This document shows positions 38,138-46,451 of a stretch of DNA of 64,000 bases, piece by piece. The translations under genes were made by a program, and so were the position numbers. The DNA is from Phocaeicola sp. (GTDB lineage Bacteria; Bacteroidota; Bacteroidia; Bacteroidales; Bacteroidaceae): assembly GCA_022764505.1 (NCBI GenBank), contig JALEQJ010000025.1, positions 1-64,000 of the forward strand, in the 5' to 3' direction. Position 1 is the stretch's first letter; each line of letters opens with the position of its first letter. A model generated the notes under the pieces. It had not been told where the DNA came from and did not search any database. It saw only the letters and a program-made list of their open reading frames with translations.

Positions 38138-38173
38138 TGGCACAAAGCGAAGTCTTCTCCTCACTTTGTGCCA
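38138..38173 (-). terminator. Terminator of fabD
   Basis: A perfect 10-bp stem TGGCACAAAG (38138-38147) / CTTTGTGCCA (38164-38173) with a 16-base loop, 25 bases past the fabD stop; a short T run follows on the bottom strand. Confidence 0.7.
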
Positions 38174-38198
38174 AGTTTCCTGTCTTAAAGATATTGAG

Positions 38199-39083
38199 TT
38201 AGAGTGAGTGTGCTTCTACCTCTGGTACTATTTTCTTTATCATTCCTTGCAGTGCTGTTCCGGGTCCACATTCTATAAACTCTACAGCTCCATCTGCCAC
38301 CATATGCTGCACACTTTCTGTCCATCTTACGGAAGCTGTAAGCTGTGCTATCAAGTTGGCTTTAATTTCTTCCGGAAGTGTATGTGCCTGCGCATCTACA
38401 TTCTGATAAACAGGACATTTGGGTGTATGTATAGTAGTGGCGTGAATAGCTTGTTCCAACTCTGCTTTAGCAGGTGCCATAAGTGGAGAATGGAAAGCAC
38501 CTCCTACCTTAAGAGGCAATGCACGTTTTGCGCCTGCTTCTTTCATAAGTTCACACGCTTTTTGTACGCCCTCTATCGTACCGGAAATCACTATCTGACC
38601 GGGGTTATTCAAGTTGGCAGCTACACAAACATCGCCTTCATCTGTAACTTTCTTGCATATTTCCACTACCTTATCGTCTGCCAATCCCAAAATAGCCGCC
38701 ATCGTTCCTGCTGTAGCTTCGCAAGCCTTTTGCATAGCCAAAGCACGCGCATATACAAGTTTCAAACCATCTTCGAAAGTAAGTGCACCTGCTGCTACCA
38801 AAGCAGAAAATTCTCCCAAAGAGTGTCCTGCTACCATTTGTGGCGCAAATTCTTCTTCTTTTGCTAAAGCCGAAATAACCGAGTGCAGAAAAACGGCAGG
38901 CTGGGTTACTTTGGTTTGTCGTAAATCTTCATCTGTACCCTCAAACATCAAGTCTGTGATACGAAACCCTAATATGTCATTGGCTTTTTCAAAAAGATCT
39001 TTTGCTAAAGGACTATTTTCGTAGAGGTCTTTCCCCATTCCTACAAACTGGGCACCTTGCCCAGGAAATACGAATGCTTTCAT
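38199..39083 (-). CDS. fabD: Malonyl-CoA:ACP transacylase
   Basis: FabD loads malonyl groups onto acyl carrier protein for fatty acid synthesis. The 294-residue protein has FPGQGAQFVGMG at the start, the nucleophile elbow AGHSLGEFSAL (Ser88), the partner histidine in GGAFHSPLM (about residue 198), and the terminal GPGTALQGMIKK. Full length. It has its own promoter and terminator, with the island beginning about 250 bases upstream of its start. Confidence 0.97.
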   Translation of the reverse strand: MKAFVFPGQGAQFVGMGKDLYENSPLAKDLFEKANDILGFRITDLMFEGTDEDLRQTKVTQPAVFLHSVISALAKEEEFAPQMVAGHSLGEFSALVAAGALTFEDGLKLVYARALAMQKACEATAGTMAAILGLADDKVVEICKKVTDEGDVCVAANLNNPGQIVISGTIEGVQKACELMKEAGAKRALPLKVGGAFHSPLMAPAKAELEQAIHATTIHTPKCPVYQNVDAQAHTLPEEIKANLIAQLTASVRWTESVQHMVADGAVEFIECGPGTALQGMIKKIVPEVEAHSL

Positions 39084-39112
39084 AATCTGTTTTTTAGTTG
39101 ATAATTACGGTG

Positions 39113-39142
39113 CAAAAGTAATCATTATTCTCCTTGTTCCAA
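39113..39142 (-). promoter_or_regulatory. Promoter of fabD
   Basis: TACTTTTG on the gene strand (39113-39120) with TTG (39140-39142) 19 bp upstream, a good Bacteroidota -33/-7 pair, 29 bases before the ATG. Confidence 0.65.
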
Positions 39143-39255
39143 GCATTTCTATGCAGCCGTCCCCTTACCTACTTAGAAAAGATGGCTATCTATAACCTAA
39201 AATAACTGTTTAATACCTTGTTCTCCTACATTCTTTTTCTCTATTCCGTACCGAA

Positions 39256-39329
39256 GTTTATATGTTCTGTGGCGTGGTTTATATAAACCACGATGGAAGT
39301 TTACATCAACCACAATACGGAATATAAAC
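39256..39329. repeat. Phased GTTTATATAAAC palindrome array, copy 3
   Basis: Units GTTTATATGTTC (39256-39267), CGTGGTTTATATAAACCACG (39273-39292, perfect 20-bp palindrome), GTTTACATCAAC (39299-39310) and a half unit GGAATATAAAC ending 39329. Centres of the first three are 21 and 22 bp apart. It directly abuts the left direct repeat of the island. Confidence 0.8.
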
Positions 39330-39330
39330 A

Positions 39331-39411
39331 AAAAACCGTCTGTTACATTTCTCATATAACCCTCCTCTATAGCTTTCTAAAGCTACTTACTATAAAAAGA
39401 CAAAGCACAAA
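39331..39411. repeat. 81-bp direct repeat, left copy (possible att site)
   Basis: Identical to 47663-47743 except for one base (CTCATA here, CTTATA there), in the same orientation. It begins AAAAACCGTCTG, includes a small stem TAGCTTT-CT-AAAGCTA (39370-39385), and ends CAAAGCACAAA. The flanking bases on the two sides differ, so the ends of the repeat are sharp. Confidence 0.9.
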
Positions 39412-39649
39412 AAATGAAATTGATTACTAATTTGCTGGCAAAGTAATCCGTATGATTTATCTAATACCGGCATCAATAATCTCAATAAACCGAAAGTATT
39501 CGTTATGAGTTATAATCTTTACCATCAATATATATTTCAACATTGGGATTGTATAATTCAAATATTGTAAAGTCGATTAACAAAATGAATATAAAAGATA
39601 TCGTCTTACTTTAGAGATTTATAGATAAGCTAACTCATATTGATTCATC

Positions 39650-39841
39650 TCACATCAATAAATGTTGTAAAATACTTTCTCCTTGTGAATAAGGATAAGG
39701 CATGAAATAAACAACTAATAATAGTATCAAGTATATGATAATTATTATCACTGTTCCCCATCTCACAAGAGCAGGAGGGATTTCCCCGAGAAAATTACGG
39801 ACTTTTTCAGATCGTAATTCAATTTTTGTGTCTTTTTTCAT
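39650..39841 (-). CDS. Short HlyD-type adaptor N-terminal fragment
   Basis: Only 63 residues. KKDTKIELRSEKVRNFLGEI followed by P-P-x-L-V-R-W-G and a 20-residue transmembrane helix matches the N-terminus of Bacteroidota HlyD-family export adaptors (ELRSEEVQ...RWG, then one membrane helix), but it stops shortly after the helix, where a full adaptor would continue for 300 or more residues. No remaining adaptor is found downstream. It may be a truncated adaptor or a small membrane protein of its own, even an immunity protein. It starts 66 bases after the exporter stop. Confidence 0.6.
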   Translation of the reverse strand: MKKDTKIELRSEKVRNFLGEIPPALVRWGTVIIIIIYLILLLVVYFMPYPYSQGESILQHLLM

Positions 39842-39907
39842 CTTATAATATTTTAAATGAAAGTAATTATGCTGATAGTTTTTCTACGATGACTTACATT
39901 CGGTTTA

Positions 39908-42115
39908 CTATTTGCCTAATTCAAGTTGATTTTTAACAAGATTATAGTAAACCCCATTTTTCTTTACAAGATAGGTATGACTACCAGTTTCAACGATCTT
40001 TCCTTTATCAATAACAATTATTTGGTCTGCATTTTTTACAGTAGATAACCTATGTGCAACCACAACAACTGTTCGACCTTTGTAAAATTCATTAAGATTT
40101 TCAACTATTATCTTCTCGTTTTTGGCATCAAGGGCATTTGTGGCTTCATCTAGAAATATGAAATCTGGATTCTTATAGACAGCACGGGCTATAAGTATAC
40201 GTTGCTTTTGCCCTTGGCTCAATCCAACTCCATCACGTCCAATAATAGTATTGTATTTTAGAGGAAGTCCCATCACATATTCATGAATATTTGCTATTTC
40301 TGCAGCTTTTTTAAGTTGCATCATATCAATCTCTCTGTCATCAACAGCAATATTCCGGGCTATGGATTCAGAGAATATTACACCTTCCTGCATAACCACT
40401 CCACAATGACGACGCCACCATTTGAGATTATATTCATTAATATTTCTCCCAGCTATAAAAATAGAACCTGCCATAATATGATAATAGCCAAGCATCAGTT
40501 TAATTAGAGTCGTTTTCCCACTTCCTGAAGCTCCTACTATAGCAGTCACCTTCCCTGCTGGAATATCAAACGAAACTCCCTCAAGTACTTTATTCAAAGC
40601 ATGAGGATCATATTTGAAATCTATATTCTCAATCCTGATTGACTTTTCTATACCGAATGTTTTTGCTTGATTTTCTTTGGATTCTTCTTGTTTTTTTTCA
40701 TGAATCTCATTGATTCGTTCAAGAGAAATTTTTACATCTTGTAAAGAATATATGAATGACATAAATTGCTCAACAGGAGAGTTAAGCTGCCCCACAATAT
40801 ACTGAATAGCGAGCATGCCACCAAGTGTCATCTGATCATTGATAACTGCGGTCGCAGCAAGAATGGTGATTATTATATTCTTTACTTCATTTATAAAAAT
40901 GGATCCCGCTTCCTGGGTTTGTTGTAGTTTAAGAACTTTCATCTGCACACAGAATAACTCCGCCTGAGTGTCTTCCCATTCCCATCGACGACGCTGTTCA
41001 CAATCCTGTAATTTAATTTCCTGCATTGAGGTGAGCAGTTGATAGGTTTTATTTTGACTCTTTGCCTGCTGTTCAAATAACTCATAATCAAGAATTTTCC
41101 TTTTTTTTAAGAACGAGACAATCCATAATCCATAAAATATGCTCCCGATTGTAAAAATCCCCAATATGAAAGGGTTATATATATACATAACAATGCTAAA
41201 AATTATAAAACTAAGGAATGTAAATACTACACTCAGCACTTGCCCCGTAAGGAAGTTTTGCACTCTCGTATGATCTCCTATTCGTTGCAGTAAATCTCCC
41301 AACAGTTTTGTATCAAAGAATGACATAGGTAACTTCAGCAACTTTATGAAGAAGTCACTCACTAATGAAATATTTATTCGCATAGAGATGTGCAGGAGTA
41401 GCCATCGTCTAATAAAATCAGTTGCAGTCCTCCCAATAACAATCATCAGTTCACCAAGCAATACCAACCAAATAAATCCTATATCCTTAGTTCTGATCCC
41501 AAGATCTACAATCCACTGTGTCAAGAAAGGCATTATAAGTTGCAATATACATCCTAGTATCAATCCAAATATGATTTGAGCAAAATATCTTTTATACTGC
41601 TTCAAATAACCGAACAGAAACATAAAAGACCGCTTTTGTATGGAAGTATTACATTTTTTATTATAAAAGTTTTTTGAAGGTGTCAACTGCATTACCGTGC
41701 CATTTGGTTCTCCATCTGTCACAGAACTTATCCAATTGCTTTTAAGCTCTTTTCGAGTATAAGTTATTAGTCCTTTAGCTGGATCAGCAATTCTGTAACA
41801 TTGCCCATTTTTTGAGATCCCATAAAGAACTACAAAATGGTTTTGATTCCAATGAAGAATACATGGAAGAGTAATTTCCTTAAGTTCATCAATGGTTGCC
41901 ATCACTGTCATTGCATCTAATCCAATACTTTTTGCTCCTTCCTCAATTCCAAGCATGGACACTCCTGCAATATTTGCATGACAGAAATTGTCAAGGTATT
42001 CAAGACTATATTCCTTCCTATAGTGATGGCAGACCATTGCAAGACATGAGACTCCACATTGCATAGAGTCGTGTTGTTTCACCCATTTAAATCTGTTAGT
42101 ATTGAAAATCCGCAT
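39908..42115 (-). CDS. C39-peptidase-containing ABC exporter
   Basis: A 735-residue peptidase-ABC transporter that cuts double-glycine leaders and exports the core peptide. The N-terminal C39 peptidase has QHDSMQCGVSCLAM (Cys20), HWNQNHFVVLYGI (His93) and ADPAKG (Asp111). Six transmembrane helices span about 175-450. The ATPase domain has Walker A GASGSGKT (528-535), signature LSQGQKQRI (632) and Walker B FIFLDEAT (652-659). The peptidase and ATPase motifs are all intact. Its ATG overlaps the beta-barrel stop by one base (TAATG), so the two are coupled. The precursor at 45634 carries the matching leader. Confidence 0.93.
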   Translation of the reverse strand: MRIFNTNRFKWVKQHDSMQCGVSCLAMVCHHYRKEYSLEYLDNFCHANIAGVSMLGIEEGAKSIGLDAMTVMATIDELKEITLPCILHWNQNHFVVLYGISKNGQCYRIADPAKGLITYTRKELKSNWISSVTDGEPNGTVMQLTPSKNFYNKKCNTSIQKRSFMFLFGYLKQYKRYFAQIIFGLILGCILQLIMPFLTQWIVDLGIRTKDIGFIWLVLLGELMIVIGRTATDFIRRWLLLHISMRINISLVSDFFIKLLKLPMSFFDTKLLGDLLQRIGDHTRVQNFLTGQVLSVVFTFLSFIIFSIVMYIYNPFILGIFTIGSIFYGLWIVSFLKKRKILDYELFEQQAKSQNKTYQLLTSMQEIKLQDCEQRRRWEWEDTQAELFCVQMKVLKLQQTQEAGSIFINEVKNIIITILAATAVINDQMTLGGMLAIQYIVGQLNSPVEQFMSFIYSLQDVKISLERINEIHEKKQEESKENQAKTFGIEKSIRIENIDFKYDPHALNKVLEGVSFDIPAGKVTAIVGASGSGKTTLIKLMLGYYHIMAGSIFIAGRNINEYNLKWWRRHCGVVMQEGVIFSESIARNIAVDDREIDMMQLKKAAEIANIHEYVMGLPLKYNTIIGRDGVGLSQGQKQRILIARAVYKNPDFIFLDEATNALDAKNEKIIVENLNEFYKGRTVVVVAHRLSTVKNADQIIVIDKGKIVETGSHTYLVKKNGVYYNLVKNQLELGK

Positions 42116-44706
42116 TATTTCTTAAAGTATAATGAAATCATAAACTCACGTCCACGGAGGTTGCTTGAACGTTCAGTCTGCGACACCATACTATATGAGT
42201 TATAACTGTATTCCTTCTTGTTGAACAAGTTGGTAGCTGAAACAGAGATTTCTATACGTTTATTTATATTAAACATAAGTTTTGTATCAAGCATAAACAT
42301 ATTCTTATAGTGTCCCTCTTTAATCTGATTACGATAAAATTCACCTCCCATACTCCATTTAATTAAGGAACATGGCGTAAACGTTATGTTTCCTGAATAT
42401 CTGAAATTGTCAGAGCTATGCTTCGGCATATTTGAAATTTTCAATAATGATTTCTCCCATATAAACCGGAAATTCCAATTAAGATATGTGGATATATTGC
42501 CATTAATAAAAGGTGATAATGAAAAGTAATCATTACAATAATCGGTATGAAGTCCTTGTGATAACAGATTATTTTCCATTCTTCTATAACTTCCTTTCAC
42601 TCCTATTGTGCCTCTCATAAAATCAAGAGTTTTACTTATATTAAGAAACACCATAGCATTGCGGGAATCAGATGGTTGGGATTTATAGGAGTAGAATATA
42701 TAATTATTTATGATATTCTGTACAGTTCCAAACTTTGATTTATTCCAACCATAGTTGCCCATCACCATCACAAAGATACCGTTTTGAGCATTCCTATAGT
42801 TATACGAGGCAGAAAGGGACTGCCCAGAAGATGCATAGTAATCTTCAGCTCCTGAATTAAACGATCTATAATCAGTAAGTATGGAAGAGTCATGGATTTC
42901 ATGCAATGATGCCGGAGATCGTCGTACACTTCCACGCAAAGTAAGCGACATTCTTGGCGTAATGCGAAATCGCGCCACAAGTGAAGGAGAAATAAACAGC
43001 TCCGTGCGGTTACGTATAGTGCCAGAAAAAAAATAAGAATACAAGTTAATTGGGAAATTAAAGGTAAGGTCAAGTCTTTTATGAGTCCATTCAAATTTCG
43101 GAGATGCAAATACTCGTAAATAATCAGTTGTGAGAGCTTCTGACTCTGTCTGATTTTTTATACTCATACCAAACAGTTCTGTATTAAGTCCTCTGAAATA
43201 TCCTGAAACACCTGCATCAAAAGACAGAAGAATTTTATTGAATACAAAACCTAATGATGCTCGTTCATCTGTGTAGAAAGAATGCTGTTTAATTTCTTGA
43301 CCATACTCCTTTTCATTATGGTTCACTATCAGTTTTTCAGGAAGCGAGTTCCATACGTTACAGCTTGTGAAAGAAACGAGTTTGTTGTTGGCAAAGCGTT
43401 TAATTACTTTTAAATAATTGCTTACAGTATGTTCTAGAATCTTTGCGGATTGAGAGTTAGGGAATGAGCCTATAGTATTTAATTCTAAATTATTCCACGA
43501 GAAATCTGTTGATAAAGTGTTATTGAGAAAGTAAGATTTCTTATTTATCTCAAATGAAAACTTTCCGGTTACAGCTCCACGATATGCCAGAGAGTTTTTA
43601 TTCTCAAAAATGATTTTATTTCCTGATTCTAAAAAATAGGTTGTAGAATTTGCTCCCTGTGCAGAAATGCGGTCGTTGTTATAGTCAATCTTAGCTTTAA
43701 ATTCGCTTCCTTTGGTGCTTTTTATCAAATGGTTTGAGGATACCATCCACGAACGGTTAAAAAAGCTTCTGTTACGTTGCAGATTGGGGAAAATCGGAAT
43801 AGATAGGGATATATATCCATCTGTTGTCTCCTCCAATCTTTCGGTTGTGAAATCTATAAGTTGTTCAGAGAGATTATGACCCGTATTATTTCCTTTGAAT
43901 GTAGTAATCATCTGATACTTCCCAGTAACCATCATAGTAAAAATATCTCCAAACCAAAGCATTCCTTTAGGTTGTTCAGATCCTCCACCCGATAATATTC
44001 CATGAACAAGAAACGTGGCTTTCGCCTTGTTCTTCATCTTCAGATTGATTGCCGTCTGATCAGAAAAACTCAATCCACGAAGAACCTGCATTGGTTGGTG
44101 GTTTTCCATCACCTCCACAGCACCGATATCATCGTAAGATATACCGTTTGTTGCAATTCCATATTTTCCACCTAAAAGATCGTTTCCTTCAATATAAAAT
44201 TTGCTAATTTCAATTCCCTGATATTGTATTTTGCCATTGTTCGCCACATCAATGCCCGGCATACGTTTCAGCACATCTCCAATAGTTCTATCTTGTCTCT
44301 GAACAAAACTACTTACATTATATTTAATAGTATCTCCGTTCTCCTGTATAGGATCAATTTTAACGACAACCTCCTCTATTGACTGTGAGTTCTCTTCCAT
44401 CGTTATTATAATTTGCTTACCATCTGAAATCAAAGGTACAGAATACGGTTTATAACCAAGCATTGTGGCATTTATACTTAATTCAGTATCTGTACAAGAT
44501 AGTTTGATGGAGAAGTGTCCATTGGAATCACTAACGCCATATGCCAATATCTTTCCATTGACACCCTTTATCAGAATATATGCACCTGGTATAGGAGATT
44601 TGTCTGATATTTGAATGACAGAGCCAGTTATCGTATTCTGTGCAGATACACTTAGAATACCGACAATTGTTGAAATTATTAATATAAGTAACTTCCTGTT
44701 TTTCAT
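42115..44706 (-). CDS. TonB-receptor-like outer-membrane beta-barrel protein
   Basis: A surface protein of 863 residues from the ATG at 44706; the longer frame to 44796 overlaps the GLPGLI gene by 80 bases and adds residues that are unlike a signal peptide. Order: signal peptide ending VSAQ, a carboxypeptidase-like regulatory domain (TITGSVIQISDKSPIPGAYI...), a plug-like part (VVKIDPIQENGDTIKYNVSS, GDVLKRMPGIDVANNGKIQY) and a barrel from about 250 to the terminal aromatic strand (MISLYFKK). It resembles the OMP_b-brl_3 class. Coupled to the exporter by a one-base overlap. Its role in peptide secretion, uptake or protection is unknown. Confidence 0.82.
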   Translation of the reverse strand: MKNRKLLILIISTIVGILSVSAQNTITGSVIQISDKSPIPGAYILIKGVNGKILAYGVSDSNGHFSIKLSCTDTELSINATMLGYKPYSVPLISDGKQIIITMEENSQSIEEVVVKIDPIQENGDTIKYNVSSFVQRQDRTIGDVLKRMPGIDVANNGKIQYQGIEISKFYIEGNDLLGGKYGIATNGISYDDIGAVEVMENHQPMQVLRGLSFSDQTAINLKMKNKAKATFLVHGILSGGGSEQPKGMLWFGDIFTMMVTGKYQMITTFKGNNTGHNLSEQLIDFTTERLEETTDGYISLSIPIFPNLQRNRSFFNRSWMVSSNHLIKSTKGSEFKAKIDYNNDRISAQGANSTTYFLESGNKIIFENKNSLAYRGAVTGKFSFEINKKSYFLNNTLSTDFSWNNLELNTIGSFPNSQSAKILEHTVSNYLKVIKRFANNKLVSFTSCNVWNSLPEKLIVNHNEKEYGQEIKQHSFYTDERASLGFVFNKILLSFDAGVSGYFRGLNTELFGMSIKNQTESEALTTDYLRVFASPKFEWTHKRLDLTFNFPINLYSYFFSGTIRNRTELFISPSLVARFRITPRMSLTLRGSVRRSPASLHEIHDSSILTDYRSFNSGAEDYYASSGQSLSASYNYRNAQNGIFVMVMGNYGWNKSKFGTVQNIINNYIFYSYKSQPSDSRNAMVFLNISKTLDFMRGTIGVKGSYRRMENNLLSQGLHTDYCNDYFSLSPFINGNISTYLNWNFRFIWEKSLLKISNMPKHSSDNFRYSGNITFTPCSLIKWSMGGEFYRNQIKEGHYKNMFMLDTKLMFNINKRIEISVSATNLFNKKEYSYNSYSMVSQTERSSNLRGREFMISLYFKK

Positions 44707-44716
44707 AATGTCCGGA

Positions 44717-45553
44717 TTATTTTGAGACATGAGGATAGTCCCTCTCCTGATAATCATATTGAGCATTAGAAAGGTCATTCTGAGTAGAGTTTCCATATAA
44801 CCTACTCATAGAGGATACAAAATTACCTTTGATGTATTCTTTATACATCTTCTGAAGGTATACTTGTCTGCTTTTTAGTTTGTAAGGTTTGTGGCTAAAA
44901 TAAAGCCTTATACCTACAGGCAATAGATTTTTCGTATAAAGACCGACAGCCTTATATGTATAATGATTTCTACTATCACTTGCTTCTAATACAAGTCCGG
45001 GCAAACCGAATAATTTCCATGGTCCTTCATTTATAGGAATATCGGGAATAAACCAAGCATTCCAGATACGCCCCCTATAATCGCATGTAGCAAGCTGACA
45101 GATATACCCCATTATCTCTTTTGTTTCTGATTTTAATTCCCATACAGGAGCTTCTGTAATTTCTGTATATGAGTAAGCTTCTCCAGAGATTTTCCTACAT
45201 ACCATAGTTTCACCATCATTGACATTACGAAATAAAAACTCTCGTTCAATACCGCCAACAGGGTTATACACTGACTGCCCGGAGGGATTCATTTCCCGAT
45301 GAACTTTTTCATATAAAGCATAATTGGTTTGTAGGAGAGAGTCAGCCCACATCTTTTTAGTTGGATAAAACATTGTGGCAGTCTTACCAACTCTCAAAGT
45401 CATAAGATCTGAATAACTTCTATTTTTCAACGTATCTCCTACTGTGGTTTTAATATAATGAACTTCAAGGATAGCAGCTTCCTTATCCTCTATAATTTGT
45501 GCATCCATATTCAATGCCACAAAAAGCAAAAAAAACAAACTAAGATATTTCAT
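44717..45553 (-). CDS. GLPGLI family protein
   Basis: A 278-residue secreted protein named for the conserved motif, here in WKLFGLPGLVLEASD at about residue 182. It has a signal peptide (MKYLSLFFLLFVALNMDAQ), and the family features PTKKMWADSLL, YICQLATCDYRGRIWNAWFI and IRLYFS. GLPGLI proteins are common in Bacteroidota next to TonB-type barrels and have no known function. Here it lies between the precursor and the barrel, 80 bases downstream of the precursor stop, across the 16-bp stem hairpin. Confidence 0.85.
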   Translation of the reverse strand: MKYLSLFFLLFVALNMDAQIIEDKEAAILEVHYIKTTVGDTLKNRSYSDLMTLRVGKTATMFYPTKKMWADSLLQTNYALYEKVHREMNPSGQSVYNPVGGIEREFLFRNVNDGETMVCRKISGEAYSYTEITEAPVWELKSETKEIMGYICQLATCDYRGRIWNAWFIPDIPINEGPWKLFGLPGLVLEASDSRNHYTYKAVGLYTKNLLPVGIRLYFSHKPYKLKSRQVYLQKMYKEYIKGNFVSSMSRLYGNSTQNDLSNAQYDYQERDYPHVSK

Positions 45554-45578
45554 GGTGCAATTATCTTTTAATTATTGT

Positions 45579-45620
45579 AAGTATAGGATACTATTAATTT
45601 CTGTATAGTATCCTATACTT
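45579..45620 (-). terminator. Long perfect hairpin between precursor and GLPGLI gene
   Basis: A perfect 16-bp stem (AAGTATAGGATACTAT at 45579-45594; ATAGTATCCTATACTT at 45605-45620) with a 10-base loop, 13 bases after the precursor stop. There is no T run, so it may be a partial terminator or an mRNA-stabilising structure that raises precursor above the downstream genes. Confidence 0.65.
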
Positions 45621-45633
45621 GAGAATTGTTTAG

Positions 45634-45837
45634 TTAGGCTACTCCTGCGCATTGTTCAAAGCGGTCTGCCCAATTTTCCCAGTAAGCATCTTCTATTTCT
45701 TTGTTACCAGTACTCTGATGAGTGCTAGCTTCATACTGAAGAAGTGTCATACAGTCGTATGCTGTTGCGCCTCCATTGAGAGTAACCAATTCAATAGACT
45801 TAATCTGTTTCATGATTTTATCCATTTTTAAATTCAT
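45634..45837 (-). CDS. Double-glycine precursor of a two-cysteine bacteriocin-like peptide
   Basis: A 67-residue peptide with the leader MDKIMKQIKSIELVTLNGG (double glycine at residues 22-23) and a 44-residue core starting ATAYDC. The core has exactly two cysteines, at core positions 6 and 40, with an acidic/aromatic helix-like stretch between (EIEDAYWENWADRFEQ). Cleavage after GG by the C39 exporter and one disulfide made by the VKOR/thioredoxin pair is the simplest reading. Three in-frame ATGs (45837, 45825, 45813) are possible starts. It resembles class II-type bacteriocins of Bacteroidota in layout; activity is inferred. Confidence 0.75.
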   Translation of the reverse strand: MNLKMDKIMKQIKSIELVTLNGGATAYDCMTLLQYEASTHQSTGNKEIEDAYWENWADRFEQCAGVA

Positions 45838-45911
45838 ACATCTCTTGCACGCGGATGATTTTGCGCTTACAGGTCGTTAAGCCTGCTTCTCTATATGATG
45901 ACGTCATTATT

Positions 45912-46388
45912 TTATTGTGATAAATCGGCTATTATAAATTCAAGATCTTTTGCTGTATATATGGTAGAAAGTAATCTATCATTCAAAACAATTTGAGGGA
46001 ATCCTAAAACATTTAGTTTTTTCATTTTATACTCAAAATCATAACAAATTTCAGACACTCTAATATCTTGATTGACTGAATTTAAACTATAATGTAAACA
46101 CCGAGTCCGCTCATTACTCCACAAGTGCAGACTCTTTAGGAATTTATTCTTATCAGAAATATATTCCTGAACCCACATCTCTATTTTCTGAGAATCTTCA
46201 TTCATAATTTTTCCAAGCATAATATTCCATCGGAAATCAATTCCTTTCTCAATTAATGTTAGAAGTTCAAAAACTACTTTACGACAATGCTGGCAACTTG
46301 GCGATATAATTGTAGTAATATTTATTGAAGCTTTCTCCTTGCCAAACCACATTGGCGATTTAATTAGTTCTATTGGTGAGCTTTCCAA
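45912..46388 (-). CDS. Thioredoxin-like segment, broken from the VKOR gene by an amber codon
   Basis: A thioredoxin/DsbA-like domain with the active site CQHC (Cys32, Cys35 from the TTG), and the cis-proline loop GFPQIVLND. It should use the oxidised disulfide of VKOR to oxidise secreted peptides. There is no ATG start and no signal peptide; the only start is a TTG. The frame is continuous with the VKOR gene through a TAG at 46452-46454 followed by 21 in-frame codons, so it is probably the C-terminal third of one VKOR-thioredoxin protein. Alternatives are a recent nonsense mutation, read-through or a sequencing error. Confidence 0.7.
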   Translation of the reverse strand: MESSPIELIKSPMWFGKEKASINITTIISPSCQHCRKVVFELLTLIEKGIDFRWNIMLGKIMNEDSQKIEMWVQEYISDKNKFLKSLHLWSNERTRCLHYSLNSVNQDIRVSEICYDFEYKMKKLNVLGFPQIVLNDRLLSTIYTAKDLEFIIADLSQ

Positions 46389-46451
46389 TAAGATTATTCT
46401 TTTCTCTCGTTTTAACTTTAATAGTTGAATTTTTGTTTTTAATTGTTCCTG

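Larger units (their letters stand above)
39084..39649. other. 566-base gap: fabD promoter, repeat array and island left end
   Basis: It holds the fabD promoter, the third GTTTATATAAAC array (39256-39329), the left 81-bp direct repeat (39331-39411), and 240 AT-rich bases after it. The only open frames there are very short (for example 28 codons at 39457-39543, bottom strand) and match nothing I know; no rest of an HlyD adaptor is visible. Confidence 0.7.

Noticed and set aside
38208..38867. 219-codon open frame opposite fabD
   Set aside because: Shadow of fabD on the other strand; cysteine- and phenylalanine-rich, no domains.
46389..46451. A missed second start for the thioredoxin gene between the amber codon and the TTG
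   Set aside because: None of the 21 codons between them is ATG or GTG, and there is no signal peptide, so a separate well-initiated gene is unlikely.
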